Notes: generated from the sequence alone by a model not told the origin. Shown: positions 22,065 through 30,033, counted from the first letter of the stretch. The stretch: DNA of 34,606 nt from Candidatus Giovannonibacteria bacterium RIFCSPHIGHO2_01_FULL_45_24 (GCA_001778495.1 MFHE01000010.1:119292-153897), one strand, 5' to 3'. Translations and numbers: made by a program.

Positions 22065-22385
22065 ATGGAAGACTGTATTTTCTGTAAAATCGTGAAAAAA
22101 GAAATTCCGGCGGAGATGTTGCAGGAAACGCCGGAAGCTGTTATCATCAAGGACATTCATCCTTCGGCGCCCGTGCATTATTTGGCAATTTTAAAAAAGC
22201 ACATTCCTTCTATTAAAGATGTTGGGCATAAAGACGAAGCTCTTTTAGGACATCTCATTCACGAAGCCAAAGAAGGCGCGAAGCGTTTAGGCCTTTCCGG
22301 TTATAAATTAGTGTTTAATGTCGGCCGCGAAGGCGGGCAAGTGATTGACCACATACACCTCCATATTTTAGGCGGGTGGAAATAA
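22065..22385 (+). CDS. HIT-family nucleotide hydrolase
   Basis: A 106-residue histidine-triad protein. The triad H96, H98, H100 is in 'VIDHIHLHILGG', and the N-terminal 'CIFCKIVKKEIPAE' has the Cys pair common in bacterial HIT proteins. It resembles HinT-type purine nucleoside phosphoramidases. Its start follows the toxin stop by one base, so it is co-transcribed with the toxin-antitoxin pair. Confidence 0.95.
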   Translation: MEDCIFCKIVKKEIPAEMLQETPEAVIIKDIHPSAPVHYLAILKKHIPSIKDVGHKDEALLGHLIHEAKEGAKRLGLSGYKLVFNVGREGGQVIDHIHLHILGGWK

Positions 22386-22389
22386 AATT

Positions 22390-22605
22390 ATGGTAGAAGT
22401 CAGAAAAAGAGAAAATGAATCGGCGGGAAGCATGCTTCGGCGCTTTGCGAAGATAATCCAGCAAAGCAAGTTTTTGGCGCGCGCCAGAGCCGGAAGGTAT
22501 TACGCGCCATCTAAGTCAGGATACAAAAAAAAGCGCGAGGCCCTGCGCCGCATCCAGTGGGAAAAAGAAATCCACCGCTTAAGAAAGCTGGGCAAAGTCC
22601 AGTAA
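22390..22605 (+). CDS. rpsU: Ribosomal protein S21
   Basis: A 71-residue basic protein of the 30S platform. Family features are 'VEVRKRENESAGSMLRRFAKIIQQS' and the Arg/Lys-rich C-terminal helix ('YKKKREALRRIQWEKEIHRLRKL'). It starts 4 bases after the HIT gene. Other bacteria often place rpsU with yqeY, as here. Confidence 0.93.
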   Translation: MVEVRKRENESAGSMLRRFAKIIQQSKFLARARAGRYYAPSKSGYKKKREALRRIQWEKEIHRLRKLGKVQ

Positions 22606-22627
22606 TTCATATAAAATAACACTAGAG

Positions 22628-23095
22628 ATGGCAGAAAATTTAAAAAGCAAAATCGCGGATGACCAAAAGAGCGCCTTAAAAGGCAGGAATGCCGCGCGGC
22701 TTTCCGTTTTGCGCATGCTGGCGGCCGCCATAACCGGCAAAGAAATAGAGTTGAGGAAAAAAGACATCGGCCTTTCAGACGATGAAGTGCTGGGCGTAAT
22801 TTCATCTGAAGCCAAAAAAAGGAAGGATTCCATCGCCGAATACAGAAAGGGCGGCAGGGAAGATTTGGCAAAAAAAGAGGAAGTAGAGCTCAAAATACTC
22901 CGGGAATATCTGCCGCCGGAGCTTCCGGATGACGAGCTTTTGCGGGTCGTGCTTGCGGGCATACGGGAGGCGGGAGCCGCATCCGAAGCGGATTTCGGGA
23001 AGGTTATGAAAATAATTATGCCCACGCTCAAAAATAAGGCCTCGGGCGACCGAATCTCCGAAATGCTCCAGAGGGAGCTCAAGAAGCCGGCATGA
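22628..23095 (+). CDS. yqeY: GatB/YqeY domain protein
   Basis: A 155-residue protein made of the two-part helical YqeY domain shared with the C-terminus of GatB: 'LKSKIADDQKSALKGRNAARLSVLRMLAAAI', 'EEVELKILREYLPPELPDDEL' and 'DFGKVMKIIMPTLKNKASGDRISEML'. It is thought to bind tRNA, though its function as a free protein is poorly understood. It follows rpsU and overlaps ybeY by four bases. Confidence 0.93.
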   Translation: MAENLKSKIADDQKSALKGRNAARLSVLRMLAAAITGKEIELRKKDIGLSDDEVLGVISSEAKKRKDSIAEYRKGGREDLAKKEEVELKILREYLPPELPDDELLRVVLAGIREAGAASEADFGKVMKIIMPTLKNKASGDRISEMLQRELKKPA

Positions 23096-23472
23096 TTGAG
23101 TTTAAAAACCTTGCCAAGTCCCCAAAGGACACAAAAATTCTGAAAAGGATTTACAATAAAACATTTTCCGCGCGCAAAAATTTTGAGTTGAGCGTAGTTT
23201 TCGCCCCCCCCTCTTTTATGCGGCGGCTGAACAGGATTTACAGAAGTAAAAATAAAACCGCGGACGTGCTTTCATTTTTGCTGGAGAAAAACAGGGGGGA
23301 AATTTTTTTAAACGCCCGCCTACCGGCGAGGCAGGCCGCTGAAAAAAATCTGCCGCGTCTCTTTACGCACGGCGCGCTCCATCTCTTGGGTTTTAACCAC
23401 AAAACAGAGAGAAGCTACAAAATAATGAGGAGAAAAGAATTAAAAACATTAAAAATACTTAAATTAAAATAA
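23092..23472 (+). CDS. ybeY: Endoribonuclease YbeY (rRNA maturation)
   Basis: Metal-dependent RNase involved in 16S rRNA 3'-end maturation and ribosome quality control. The 126 residues are near the lower end for the family. The zinc motif HGxxHLxGxxH is present as 'HGALHLLGFNH' (H93, H97, H103), preceded by the conserved 'TADVLSF' and 'GEIFLN'. Between 'GEIFLN' and the zinc motif is a short stretch 'ARLPARQAAEKN' that coincides with a decayed palindrome. The start overlaps yqeY (ATGA) and the stop overlaps ftsA (TAATG). Confidence 0.93.
   Translation: MIEFKNLAKSPKDTKILKRIYNKTFSARKNFELSVVFAPPSFMRRLNRIYRSKNKTADVLSFLLEKNRGEIFLNARLPARQAAEKNLPRLFTHGALHLLGFNHKTERSYKIMRRKELKTLKILKLK
23314..23336. 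repeat. Decayed palindrome inside ybeY
   Basis: 'gcccgcctaccggcgaggcaggc' resembles the 'cctgccggcaggcagg' palindrome upstream of tRNA-Met, with several mismatches. It encodes 'ARLPARQA', a loop that is variable between YbeY proteins. Confidence 0.5.
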
Positions 23473-24686
23473 TGCGCCAATCGGGAGCAATCGGAATAGA
23501 TTTAGGCACCGATTCGGTCAAAGCGGTCGCCGTAGAGACCGTCCTCGGAGAAAGCGCTGCGCGGGTAATCGGCGTCGGGGCGTCGCTCGGAAAAGGAATC
23601 AGAAAAGGGACGATCGCCGAGCCGGAGGAAGCGGGGCAGGCGATTAAAGAAGCCGTGGGGGCGCTGGAGAAATCCACCGGCATAAAAAGCCGCGGCGCGC
23701 ACGTTGGCATCGGCGGCGCGGGGCTTGCTTTTCAAAAATCAAAAGGATTGGTCGCGGTGTCAAGGGCCGACAGCGAGGTTACCAAAGAAGACGCCTCCAG
23801 AGCCGTGCAGGCCAGCGAGGCCAATTTAAGCAGATTGCAAAATAAGGAAATCCTCCATAAATTCCCGATAGTTTATCGCGTGGACAATGAAGTTCTTGCG
23901 CGCGACCCTGTTGGGCTTGTCGGAGTCCGGCTGGAAGCGGAGGTTTTATTTATTACCGCTTTTTCGCAAAGTCTTAAAAACGCCATAAAGGCCTTTGACG
24001 AAGCAGACATAAACATAGAAGAGGTCATCGCGAGCCCCTTGGCGGCGGCGAAAGCGGTTTTGGACGAACGGGAAAAAGAGGTCGGCGTGATGCTAATGGA
24101 CATCGGCTCAACCACCACCTCAATAATACTCTTTGAAGAAGGGCTCCCCTATTCGCTGGAGGTTCTGCCTTTCGGGTCGGCGAATATCACTCATGATATT
24201 GCGACGGGATTCCGCACGACTCTTGAAGAAGCGGAGAAGCTAAAAATAAATTACGGTTCTTTGCGCCAGGAAAGCGCGCCACCCAAAAAAACTGCGCGCG
24301 GAGGGGAGGATTTAGTTTACGGGGCTTACTCCAAAAAAAAGCTTTCTGAAATCATAGAAGCGCGACTGGACGATATTTTTGAGCTGGCTGAAAAACATTT
24401 AAAAAAATATGAGCGCGCCGGCCTTTTGGCTTCCGGCGTGGCGCTCGTGGGCGGAGGCGCGAACTTGCCGGGCATAGAAATTTTGGCGAAAGAGCGGCTT
24501 AAGCTCCACGCCCGAGTCGCCGAGCCGGAGAATCTCGGGGGGTTCAAAGAAAAAGTTAAAAATCCGGCCTGGTCTGTCGCTGTCGGCGCAGCGCTTATGG
24601 CTTTGGACCACAACTCTAACACTTCGCCATTTTTCCGCGGACGGACAGGCTCGCTCTTTCACTGGCTCCGCGCTTTTTTGCCATAG
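23472..24686 (+). CDS. ftsA: Cell division protein FtsA
   Basis: Actin-like protein that anchors FtsZ to the membrane. It has 404 residues. ATPase-fold motifs are 'GIDLGTDSVKAVAVE' at the N-terminus, 'LMDIGSTTTSIILFEEG' in the middle and 'GVALVGGGANLPGIE' near the C-terminus. The extreme C-terminus 'SLFHWLRAFLP' is an amphipathic membrane-targeting helix of the kind FtsA needs. It is translationally coupled to ybeY and lies 360 bases before ftsZ. Confidence 0.95.
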   Translation: MRQSGAIGIDLGTDSVKAVAVETVLGESAARVIGVGASLGKGIRKGTIAEPEEAGQAIKEAVGALEKSTGIKSRGAHVGIGGAGLAFQKSKGLVAVSRADSEVTKEDASRAVQASEANLSRLQNKEILHKFPIVYRVDNEVLARDPVGLVGVRLEAEVLFITAFSQSLKNAIKAFDEADINIEEVIASPLAAAKAVLDEREKEVGVMLMDIGSTTTSIILFEEGLPYSLEVLPFGSANITHDIATGFRTTLEEAEKLKINYGSLRQESAPPKKTARGGEDLVYGAYSKKKLSEIIEARLDDIFELAEKHLKKYERAGLLASGVALVGGGANLPGIEILAKERLKLHARVAEPENLGGFKEKVKNPAWSVAVGAALMALDHNSNTSPFFRGRTGSLFHWLRAFLP

Positions 24687-24718
24687 CTTGTAAATACGCA
24701 ACATGGTAGTATTTAAAT

Positions 24719-24951
24719 ATGGCAGATTCAATCACAAAAAAGGATTTAGAAGAAACATTAGATAAAAAATTCAGCCAATATCAAGGGGCTATCATTGAAG
24801 CTGTTGAATATAAACTTCAGAAAATAGAAACAGAGATAGCCGATTTGAGGTCAGAAATAAAGAAGAATTTATAATTCTGAAAGCGGAAGTGGACCAAATA
24901 AAATCCGTACTCCAAGAAAAATTTGGCATAAAAATAGCCGTTCAAAAATAA
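24719..24951 (+). pseudogene. Small coiled-coil protein gene, frameshifted
   Basis: It is missed by the ORF track. The first frame reads MADSITKKDLEETLDKKFSQ...IADLRSEIKKNL and stops after 51 residues. The next frame continues as FIILKAEVDQIKSVLQEKFGIKIAVQK. Joined, they make a coiled-coil protein of about 77 residues similar in style to the intact one at 31059-31379 ('EIRKEL...LVERKLGIK'). A single-base change near 24855-24875 accounts for it. It fills most of the ftsA-ftsZ gap. Confidence 0.6.
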
Positions 24952-24959
24952 AAAAATCG

Positions 24960-24983
24960 CCACACCAACACATTTTGGTGTGG
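24960..24983. other. 9-bp hairpin between ftsA and ftsZ
   Basis: CCACACCAA and TTGGTGTGG are perfect arms around CACATT, about 63 bases before the ftsZ ATG. There is no T run after it on the plus strand; on the minus strand several T residues follow. It could end the preceding transcript or act in the ftsZ leader. The remaining bases up to the ATG show no Shine-Dalgarno sequence and only weak promoter matches. Confidence 0.5.
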
Positions 24984-25046
24984 GGGTCAACCTTGCGCTA
25001 TTTTACTCTGTCGCTAATATGGAGTTGTTTTACTAAATCAAAAATT

Positions 25047-26180
25047 ATGCCGCATATTAAACCAGATATTGAATCTTTTGCCCGGATAAAAGTCGTTGGC
25101 GTTGGCGGGTCCGGGAAAAACGCGGTAAATCACATGATCCGCTCCAAAGTGCGCGGGGTTGAATTTATCGCGGTAAATACAGACGCGCAGGACCTGCATC
25201 AAAGCATGGCTCACAAAAAAATCAGGATAGGCAAAGGAATAACCAAAGGGCTTGGCACGGGGATGAATGTAGAACTCGGCAGGCAGGCGGCGGAAGAAAC
25301 AAAAGATGAAATCCACGAAGCGCTCAAGGGCGCGGACATGGTGTTTATAACCTGCGGGATGGGCGGAGGAACAGGCACGGGAGTCGCGCCGATAGTCGCC
25401 CAAGCCGCAAAAGCAGACGGCGCGCTGGCTATCGGCGTTGTCACAAAACCATTCGCTTTTGAAGGGCTGGAGCGCTCTCGCATCGCCGAAGGAGGGCTGA
25501 TCAAGCTCCGCGAAGCGGTGGACGCGCTGATTGTGATTCCAAACGATAAACTGCTTTCCATTGTCGCCAAAAGCACGCCTTTTCTTTCCGCTTTCGCCAT
25601 GTGCGACGAAGTCTTGCGCCACGCCGTTGAAAGCATCTCCGACCTCATAACCGTCCCCGGGATAATCAACGTTGATTTCGCCGACGTCCGCGCCGTAATG
25701 CAAAACGCCGGCTCAGCGCTCATGGGCATCGGCCACGGACGGGGCGAAGCGCGCGCCGAAGAAGCCGCCCGGGCCGCGGTCAGTTCCCCTCTTTTGGATA
25801 TTTCAATAAACGGGGCGCGCGGGGTGCTTTTCGCCGTTTCCGGCGGGCCGGACCTCACAATGTGGGAAATAAACGAGGCCGCGAAAATCATCACCTCTTC
25901 AATAGACCAAGACGCCAAAGTCATCTTCGGCGCGATTCAGGACGAACGGCTTAAAAAAGGAGATATAAAAATAACGGTCATTGCCTCCGGCTTTCCGGAC
26001 GACCATGTCGGCAAATCGGCTACGCTTTTCGGGCCGATGAAAGTAACTCAACAATCCGCTCCCAAAATTGTCCAGCAGCCATCACCACAAAACGGAGCCA
26101 AAAAAGTGCTCCCCCAAGCGCCCGAAGAGGACTCCGACTGGGACTCAATCCCCGCTTTCATCCGCAGGCAGAGGAAATAA
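25047..26180 (+). CDS. ftsZ: Cell division protein FtsZ
   Basis: Tubulin-like GTPase that forms the division ring. From the ATG at 25047 it has 377 residues; the ORF-track N-terminal extension is not conserved. It has the nucleotide motif 'GVGGSGKNAVNHM', the tubulin signature 'GMGGGTGTGVAP' (about 104-115), and the T7 loop 'NVDFADVRAVM'. The C-terminal peptide 'DWDSIPAFIRRQRK' binds FtsA. All key parts are present. Its position after ftsA is the standard division-gene arrangement. Confidence 0.97.
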   Translation: MPHIKPDIESFARIKVVGVGGSGKNAVNHMIRSKVRGVEFIAVNTDAQDLHQSMAHKKIRIGKGITKGLGTGMNVELGRQAAEETKDEIHEALKGADMVFITCGMGGGTGTGVAPIVAQAAKADGALAIGVVTKPFAFEGLERSRIAEGGLIKLREAVDALIVIPNDKLLSIVAKSTPFLSAFAMCDEVLRHAVESISDLITVPGIINVDFADVRAVMQNAGSALMGIGHGRGEARAEEAARAAVSSPLLDISINGARGVLFAVSGGPDLTMWEINEAAKIITSSIDQDAKVIFGAIQDERLKKGDIKITVIASGFPDDHVGKSATLFGPMKVTQQSAPKIVQQPSPQNGAKKVLPQAPEEDSDWDSIPAFIRRQRK

Positions 26181-26186
26181 GAAATG

Positions 26187-26195
26187 TGTTATAAT
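26187..26195 (+). promoter_or_regulatory. Extended -10 promoter of the SAM methyltransferase gene (leaderless)
   Basis: TGTTATAAT (TG-N-TATAAT) followed by 8 bases and the ATG at 26204. No clear -35 is needed with an extended -10, and no Shine-Dalgarno sequence is present. Confidence 0.65.
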
Positions 26196-26203
26196 ACTCC
26201 TGT

Positions 26204-26737
26204 ATGCCAGATGGGTTTATGAAGCCCGAAGAGGTTTTAGGAGTGTGGGACATCCGCCCGGGCGACAAAGTCGCCGATTTCGGCTGCGGGGCTGGTTTTT
26301 TTTCGTTGCCCTTGGGGCAGAGAGTCGGCCCGCAGGGCAAAATATACGCGCTGGACATCCGCCCGGAAGCGCTTGAAGCAACGCGCGCCAAAATAAAACT
26401 TTTCCATCTTTTTAACATTGAGCCCCAGCGCGCCGATTTGGAGCTTCCACAGGGCTCCGGTTTGCGCGACGAAAGCGCGGACAAAGTTCTTATCGCCAAC
26501 ATACTTTTTCAGGCGGAAGACAAAAACGCGGTAGCCAAAGAAGCTTACAGAATTTTAAAAAAGGGCGGGAGCGCGATGGTGGTGGAATGGGAAGACAGCG
26601 CCTCCGGAGCCGTTCCTCCGCTTGAGCACAGAATAAGCCGCGAAGAATCCAGAAAAAATTTAGAGAGCGCTGGGTTTCAATTCTTCAAGGAATTCGCGGC
26701 TGGCTCGCACCATTACTGCTTAATTTTTAATAAATAA
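26204..26737 (+). CDS. SAM-dependent methyltransferase (UbiE-like fold)
   Basis: A 177-residue class I methyltransferase. SAM-binding motif I is 'VADFGCGAGFFSLPLG', motif II is 'IYALDIRPEALEAT', and post-motif 'ADKVLIANILFQAEDKNAVAKEAYRILKKGG' is typical of small-molecule methyltransferases. The substrate is unknown. It begins the surface-protein operon: its stop overlaps the start of the solute-binding protein (TAATG). Confidence 0.88.
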   Translation: MPDGFMKPEEVLGVWDIRPGDKVADFGCGAGFFSLPLGQRVGPQGKIYALDIRPEALEATRAKIKLFHLFNIEPQRADLELPQGSGLRDESADKVLIANILFQAEDKNAVAKEAYRILKKGGSAMVVEWEDSASGAVPPLEHRISREESRKNLESAGFQFFKEFAAGSHHYCLIFNK

Positions 26738-28026
26738 TGGATAAACTGCAGATAGCGATAGTCGGCGGGGCAGTAATACTGGCGGTCGTTGTCGTTTTGG
26801 TATTTATCGGCGCAATACCGGGCCTGCGCACGGACGAAGGAATCGCCGCGAATTTGGTGATGTGGGGATTCGGCGACGAGGTTTTAATGCGCGACCTTAT
26901 TTTAAAATTTTCGGAGAGCAGGCCGGATTTTGAAGTCCGCTACAAAAAAGTCGCCCCGGAAAATTTTGAAAACGACTTCTTAAACGCCCTAGCCGGCGGC
27001 AACGCGCCCGACATAATAGTTTTCCCGGCCGGTTATCTTAAAAAACACAAAGACAAGCTCGCCTCCGCCCCGCCGATCCTTTTTACGGAAAGAGAAATCC
27101 GGCAAAATTACATTGATGCGGGCGCGGCGTTTTTGGGAGACAAAAACGAGGTTCTTGGCGCGCCGTTTTACGCCGACGCGGCGGCGCTTTACTGGAACAA
27201 AGACCTTTTTTCAAAAAATCTGCTCACGCTTCCGCCAAAAACTTGGGATGAATTTCTTGCCGACGCAACTAAATTTACAAAAAAAGATTCTTCCGGCAAT
27301 ATCCTTATCTCCGGCGCGGCTTTGGGGAGAGGAATAAACATCAAAAACGCTCCCTTGGTTTTGACGGCTTTGTTTCTCCAGTCGGGCGAGAAAATAATAA
27401 ATAATTCTGGCGAGATTGTCTTAAACAATCCCTTAAATATCGGGCAGACGAGTCTGCGGCCGGCGGAATCGTCCTTGAGATTTATGGCTGATTTCGCGAA
27501 TCCGAGAAAAACCGCCCAAAGCTGGTCAGGCGCCCTGCCGGAAGCGAAGGAGTTTTTTATAGCAGGGAAGCTCGCGATGTATCTTGGGCGGATATCGGAG
27601 TATGTTGAGATAACAAGCAAAAATCCGCATCTGTCTTTCGGAGTAAGCCCTCTGCCGCAGCTTGCAGACGCCCCCAAAAACATAACCGCCGGCGAAGTTT
27701 TCGCGCTTGCGGTGCCGAAAACTTCGCGGAACCAAAGGCAATCCTGGGAATTTATAAAATTTTTAAGCGAGCAAGAAAATTCCGCCGCCTACGCGGACAA
27801 AGCGGCAAACGTGTCACTCCGCCGCGACGTTTTGCCGGATTATTTCAAAGAGTCCGCAAGAGCGGCTTTCGCCGAATCCGTTTTGGCGCTGCAAATCTGG
27901 CCAAACCCCGACCCACAGAAGACCGACGGGATTTTTAGAGAATTAATAGAGGACGCCGCCACGGGCCGCTTTACGACATTGCGCGACGCCCTGGAAAAGG
28001 CCGGAAGCCGGCTTAGCGAATTATGA
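26737..28026 (+). CDS. Membrane-anchored extracellular solute-binding protein
   Basis: A 429-residue protein of the family 1 (sugar-type) periplasmic-binding fold. It has 'NLVMWGFGDEVLMRDLILKFSES', 'GNAPDIIVFPAGYL', 'GAPFYADAAALYWNKDLF', 'PKTWDEFL' and the C-terminal 'SWEFIKFLSEQENSAAYADKAANVSLRRDV'. In place of a lipoprotein signal it has an N-terminal transmembrane anchor ('IAIVGGAVILAVVVVLVFIGAIP'). No ABC permease or ATPase is in the window. Its coupling to TrbC-like genes suggests a surface role, perhaps capture of nutrients or host material. It overlaps both neighbours. Confidence 0.88.
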   Translation: MDKLQIAIVGGAVILAVVVVLVFIGAIPGLRTDEGIAANLVMWGFGDEVLMRDLILKFSESRPDFEVRYKKVAPENFENDFLNALAGGNAPDIIVFPAGYLKKHKDKLASAPPILFTEREIRQNYIDAGAAFLGDKNEVLGAPFYADAAALYWNKDLFSKNLLTLPPKTWDEFLADATKFTKKDSSGNILISGAALGRGINIKNAPLVLTALFLQSGEKIINNSGEIVLNNPLNIGQTSLRPAESSLRFMADFANPRKTAQSWSGALPEAKEFFIAGKLAMYLGRISEYVEITSKNPHLSFGVSPLPQLADAPKNITAGEVFALAVPKTSRNQRQSWEFIKFLSEQENSAAYADKAANVSLRRDVLPDYFKESARAAFAESVLALQIWPNPDPQKTDGIFRELIEDAATGRFTTLRDALEKAGSRLSEL

Positions 28027-28925
28027 CGCCTAGAATTTTATTTTTTTGCGGCTTGCTCGTTTTAATCGCCGCTCCGGCTCTGGCCGCGCCGCTGGAAATC
28101 GGTTTAGTCCCCTGCGGCTTTGAAGGACTGCCTGCGTGCGACCCATGCTATCTCTGGTATTTGGCAGGCAACATAGTTGATTTTTTGCTCAAAGGGCTTG
28201 CTCTTCCGATTTTGGCGCTCGCGCTTCTTGCGGGAGGCATCGTCTGGCTAACCAGCTCCGGCAACCCGGCGCAGATTGAAAAAGGCAAAAAAATACTCAC
28301 CTCAAGCGTCTTGGGAATTTTCATTGCCTTCGGAGCGTGGCTAATAGTGAATACCATCATCCACACTCTGGGGCAAGGGGGGCTTTCCTGGGCATGGGAG
28401 TCAACTTACGCCTGCCCCGCGCCGATTGTGACCCCGCCTCCGGTCGCGCCGCCGCCGCCCATTACTCCTCCGGCGGGGACGTTTCAAACAGAAGAAGAAG
28501 CAAGGGCGTATTTTGAAAATACCGGCATAGAAATTAATAAGGACCCGTGCACGGAAACGCAAACGGCAAATTGCACCGACCTTAAAGGCCTGCCGCTGGG
28601 CGCGGCCGCCGGGCTTAAAGCGCTGGCGACGTCCGGAGGATTTTGCATAAGCGGAGGAACGGAAGGCGAAGGCACAATTCATCAGACTCACGGCACAGGA
28701 AAGCCAGTAGTTGACATTAAACCGTCTTGCTCCGGCCCCGTTGAAATTGCGGAACTTACGGCGCTGCGGCAGAGAGCGAGTTTTTTATCTAAAGAGGCAA
28801 TATGCGAAAGCCAGGATGGAAAGCTTCGTTCAAGCAATACCAGTTGTTTGATAAGCAACGGGGGCGCGCCGTTCACGGAAGCCGAGCTTAGGCGGCTAAA
28901 CCATATCCATGTGGTTTTCCCTTAA
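28023..28925 (+). CDS. TrbC/VirB2-like membrane protein with a C-terminal M15-peptidase-like domain
   Basis: A 300-residue protein. It has a signal peptide ('ILFFCGLLVLIAAPALA') and two hydrophobic helices at about 55-77 and 95-115 with the TrbC/VirB2 pilin-like 'GGIVWLTSSGNPAQIEKGKKIL' between them. A Pro-rich linker ('PPPVAPPPPITPP') leads to a domain of about 145 residues. That domain carries 'CISGGTEGEGTIHQTHGTGKPVVDI' and ends 'LNHIHVVFP'. The H223...D231 and H294-I-H296 arrangement resembles the zinc site of M15/LAS peptidases (H-x-x-G-x-A-x-D and H-x-H), with one extra residue in the first motif. Activity on peptidoglycan is possible but inferred. It overlaps the preceding gene (ATGA). 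Confidence 0.75.
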   Translation: MTPRILFFCGLLVLIAAPALAAPLEIGLVPCGFEGLPACDPCYLWYLAGNIVDFLLKGLALPILALALLAGGIVWLTSSGNPAQIEKGKKILTSSVLGIFIAFGAWLIVNTIIHTLGQGGLSWAWESTYACPAPIVTPPPVAPPPPITPPAGTFQTEEEARAYFENTGIEINKDPCTETQTANCTDLKGLPLGAAAGLKALATSGGFCISGGTEGEGTIHQTHGTGKPVVDIKPSCSGPVEIAELTALRQRASFLSKEAICESQDGKLRSSNTSCLISNGGAPFTEAELRRLNHIHVVFP

Positions 28926-28932
28926 AAATATG

Positions 28933-28938
28933 TATAAT
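28933..28938 (+). promoter_or_regulatory. TATAAT box 6 nt before the 28945 gene
   Basis: A perfect TATAAT, then AAACCC and the ATG at 28945. No good -35 is visible. It suggests an internal leaderless start within the surface-protein cluster. Confidence 0.5.
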
Positions 28939-28944
28939 AAACCC

Positions 28945-29292
28945 ATGCTAAATCGCGCGAAGTTCTTCCTTTTCGGCCTTGTTTATGCTATAGTGAATTT
29001 AGGAGTCCGGGCGATGGCCGATGAGCCGTTTTATAGGATTGAAAACCCGATTAAAGCAGGTTCTTTCGCCGACGTAGTTAAGGGATTCGCCGACCTTATG
29101 GTTAAGATAGGAATCCCATTGGCAACCGTGTTTCTGATTTGGTCGGGGTTTCTCTTCGTATCGGCAAGGGGCAACGACGAACAGCTCAAAAAAGCCAAAT
29201 CAACTTTTTATTGGACAATTGTCGGGACGGCGCTTCTGGTGGGCGCTTACGCCATCGCCAGCGCCATAGTGGATTTCGCTAAGAAACTTTAA
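28945..29292 (+). CDS. TrbC/VirB2-like pilin-family membrane protein
   Basis: About 115 residues from the ATG at 28945 (MLNRAKFFLF); the ORF-track start lies in the previous gene. An N-terminal signal-like helix is followed by two hydrophobic helices ('VKIGIPLATVFLIWSGFLFVSA' and 'TFYWTIVGTALLVGAYAIASAIV') separated by a short charged turn ('RGNDEQLKKAKS'). That is the usual two-helix VirB2/TrbC layout. It is probably a surface or conjugative-pilus-like subunit, one of a family of four or five here. Confidence 0.75.
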   Translation: MLNRAKFFLFGLVYAIVNLGVRAMADEPFYRIENPIKAGSFADVVKGFADLMVKIGIPLATVFLIWSGFLFVSARGNDEQLKKAKSTFYWTIVGTALLVGAYAIASAIVDFAKKL

Positions 29293-29308
29293 AAATTAAA
29301 AAAGGTCG

Positions 29309-29325
29309 TCCCGCCGAAGGCGGGA
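29309..29325. repeat. Palindrome between TrbC-like genes
   Basis: TCCCGCC-GAA-GGCGGGA, perfect arms, followed directly by TATAAT. It belongs to the same hairpin type as the first half of the hisS and mfd coding repeats and the copy at 30548-30562. It could also end the upstream transcript, though no T run follows. Confidence 0.6.
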
Positions 29326-29382
29326 TATAATTAGCAGCATTCGCACATCATTAGCAGATTAGAATTATACTTAAACAAAATT

Positions 29383-29736
29383 ATGAATAAGAAAACTTTA
29401 GCGCAAATCACAATAAGCTCCGCTTTGGTTCTGCCGCTTTTCGCTTACGCGGCGGACGTGATATCAATCCTGGGGCAGCTTGAAGCCGTTTTGAACCGGG
29501 CCATCCCGATTCTTATGATAGTCGCCACCGTTGTTTTCCTTTGGGGCGTCATCAGATACGTTACCGCCGGCGGGGACGAGGAAAAATTGGCGGACGGCCG
29601 CAGATTTATCATCTTCGGGCTAGTCGGGCTTTTCGTTATGATAGCAATCTGGGGAGTGGTTAGAGCGATAGTCGCGCAATTCGGAGTCGGGGGAGGAACA
29701 ATCCCCGGCGGCCCGGGCGACGTCCGGCCGATTTAA
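29383..29736 (+). CDS. TrbC/VirB2-like pilin-family membrane protein
   Basis: A 117-residue protein. It has a signal peptide ('MNKKTLAQITISSALVLPLFAYA'), then two hydrophobic helices ('AIPILMIVATVVFLWGVIRYVTAGG' and 'FIIFGLVGLFVMIAIWGVVRAIVAQF') joined by 'DEEKLADGRR', and a Gly/Pro-rich tail. A TATACT box lies 11 bases upstream of the ATG. Its helix pattern is closest to the 30030-30341 protein ('VATVVFSWGAIQYVIAGGAGDEKKL'), so the two are likely duplicates. Confidence 0.8.
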   Translation: MNKKTLAQITISSALVLPLFAYAADVISILGQLEAVLNRAIPILMIVATVVFLWGVIRYVTAGGDEEKLADGRRFIIFGLVGLFVMIAIWGVVRAIVAQFGVGGGTIPGGPGDVRPI

Positions 29737-29745
29737 AAAGCGCCG

Positions 29746-30033
29746 ATGCCGCAGGCCCAAGCCAAAACTATAGACGACATTATTGGCATCGTGCAGATGT
29801 CAATCATTGACCCCATAACAATCTTGCTTTTTGCTTTGGCCGCCGTGGTGTTTCTCTTCGGAGTTGTGGAGTTCATCGCCGGGGCTTCGGCGGGGGAAGC
29901 GAGCGCATCCGGCGGGATGAGCTTCAAAACCCGCGCCAGAGGAAAAAAGCACATGACTTGGGGAATAGTCGGCCTTGTCGTTATGACCTCGGCCAAAGCA
30001 ATTATCGCGGTTTTACAAAACTTTTTTAAATGA
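29746..30033 (+). CDS. TrbC/VirB2-like membrane protein, divergent
   Basis: A 95-residue protein with two hydrophobic helices ('DPITILLFALAAVVFLFGVVEFIAG' and 'MTWGIVGLVVMTSAKAIIAVLQNFF') around a basic turn ('KTRARGKKH'). Its N-terminus is polar and not a classical signal peptide, unlike the other members. It starts 10 bases after the preceding gene and overlaps the next by four bases (ATGA). Confidence 0.7.
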   Translation: MPQAQAKTIDDIIGIVQMSIIDPITILLFALAAVVFLFGVVEFIAGASAGEASASGGMSFKTRARGKKHMTWGIVGLVVMTSAKAIIAVLQNFFK

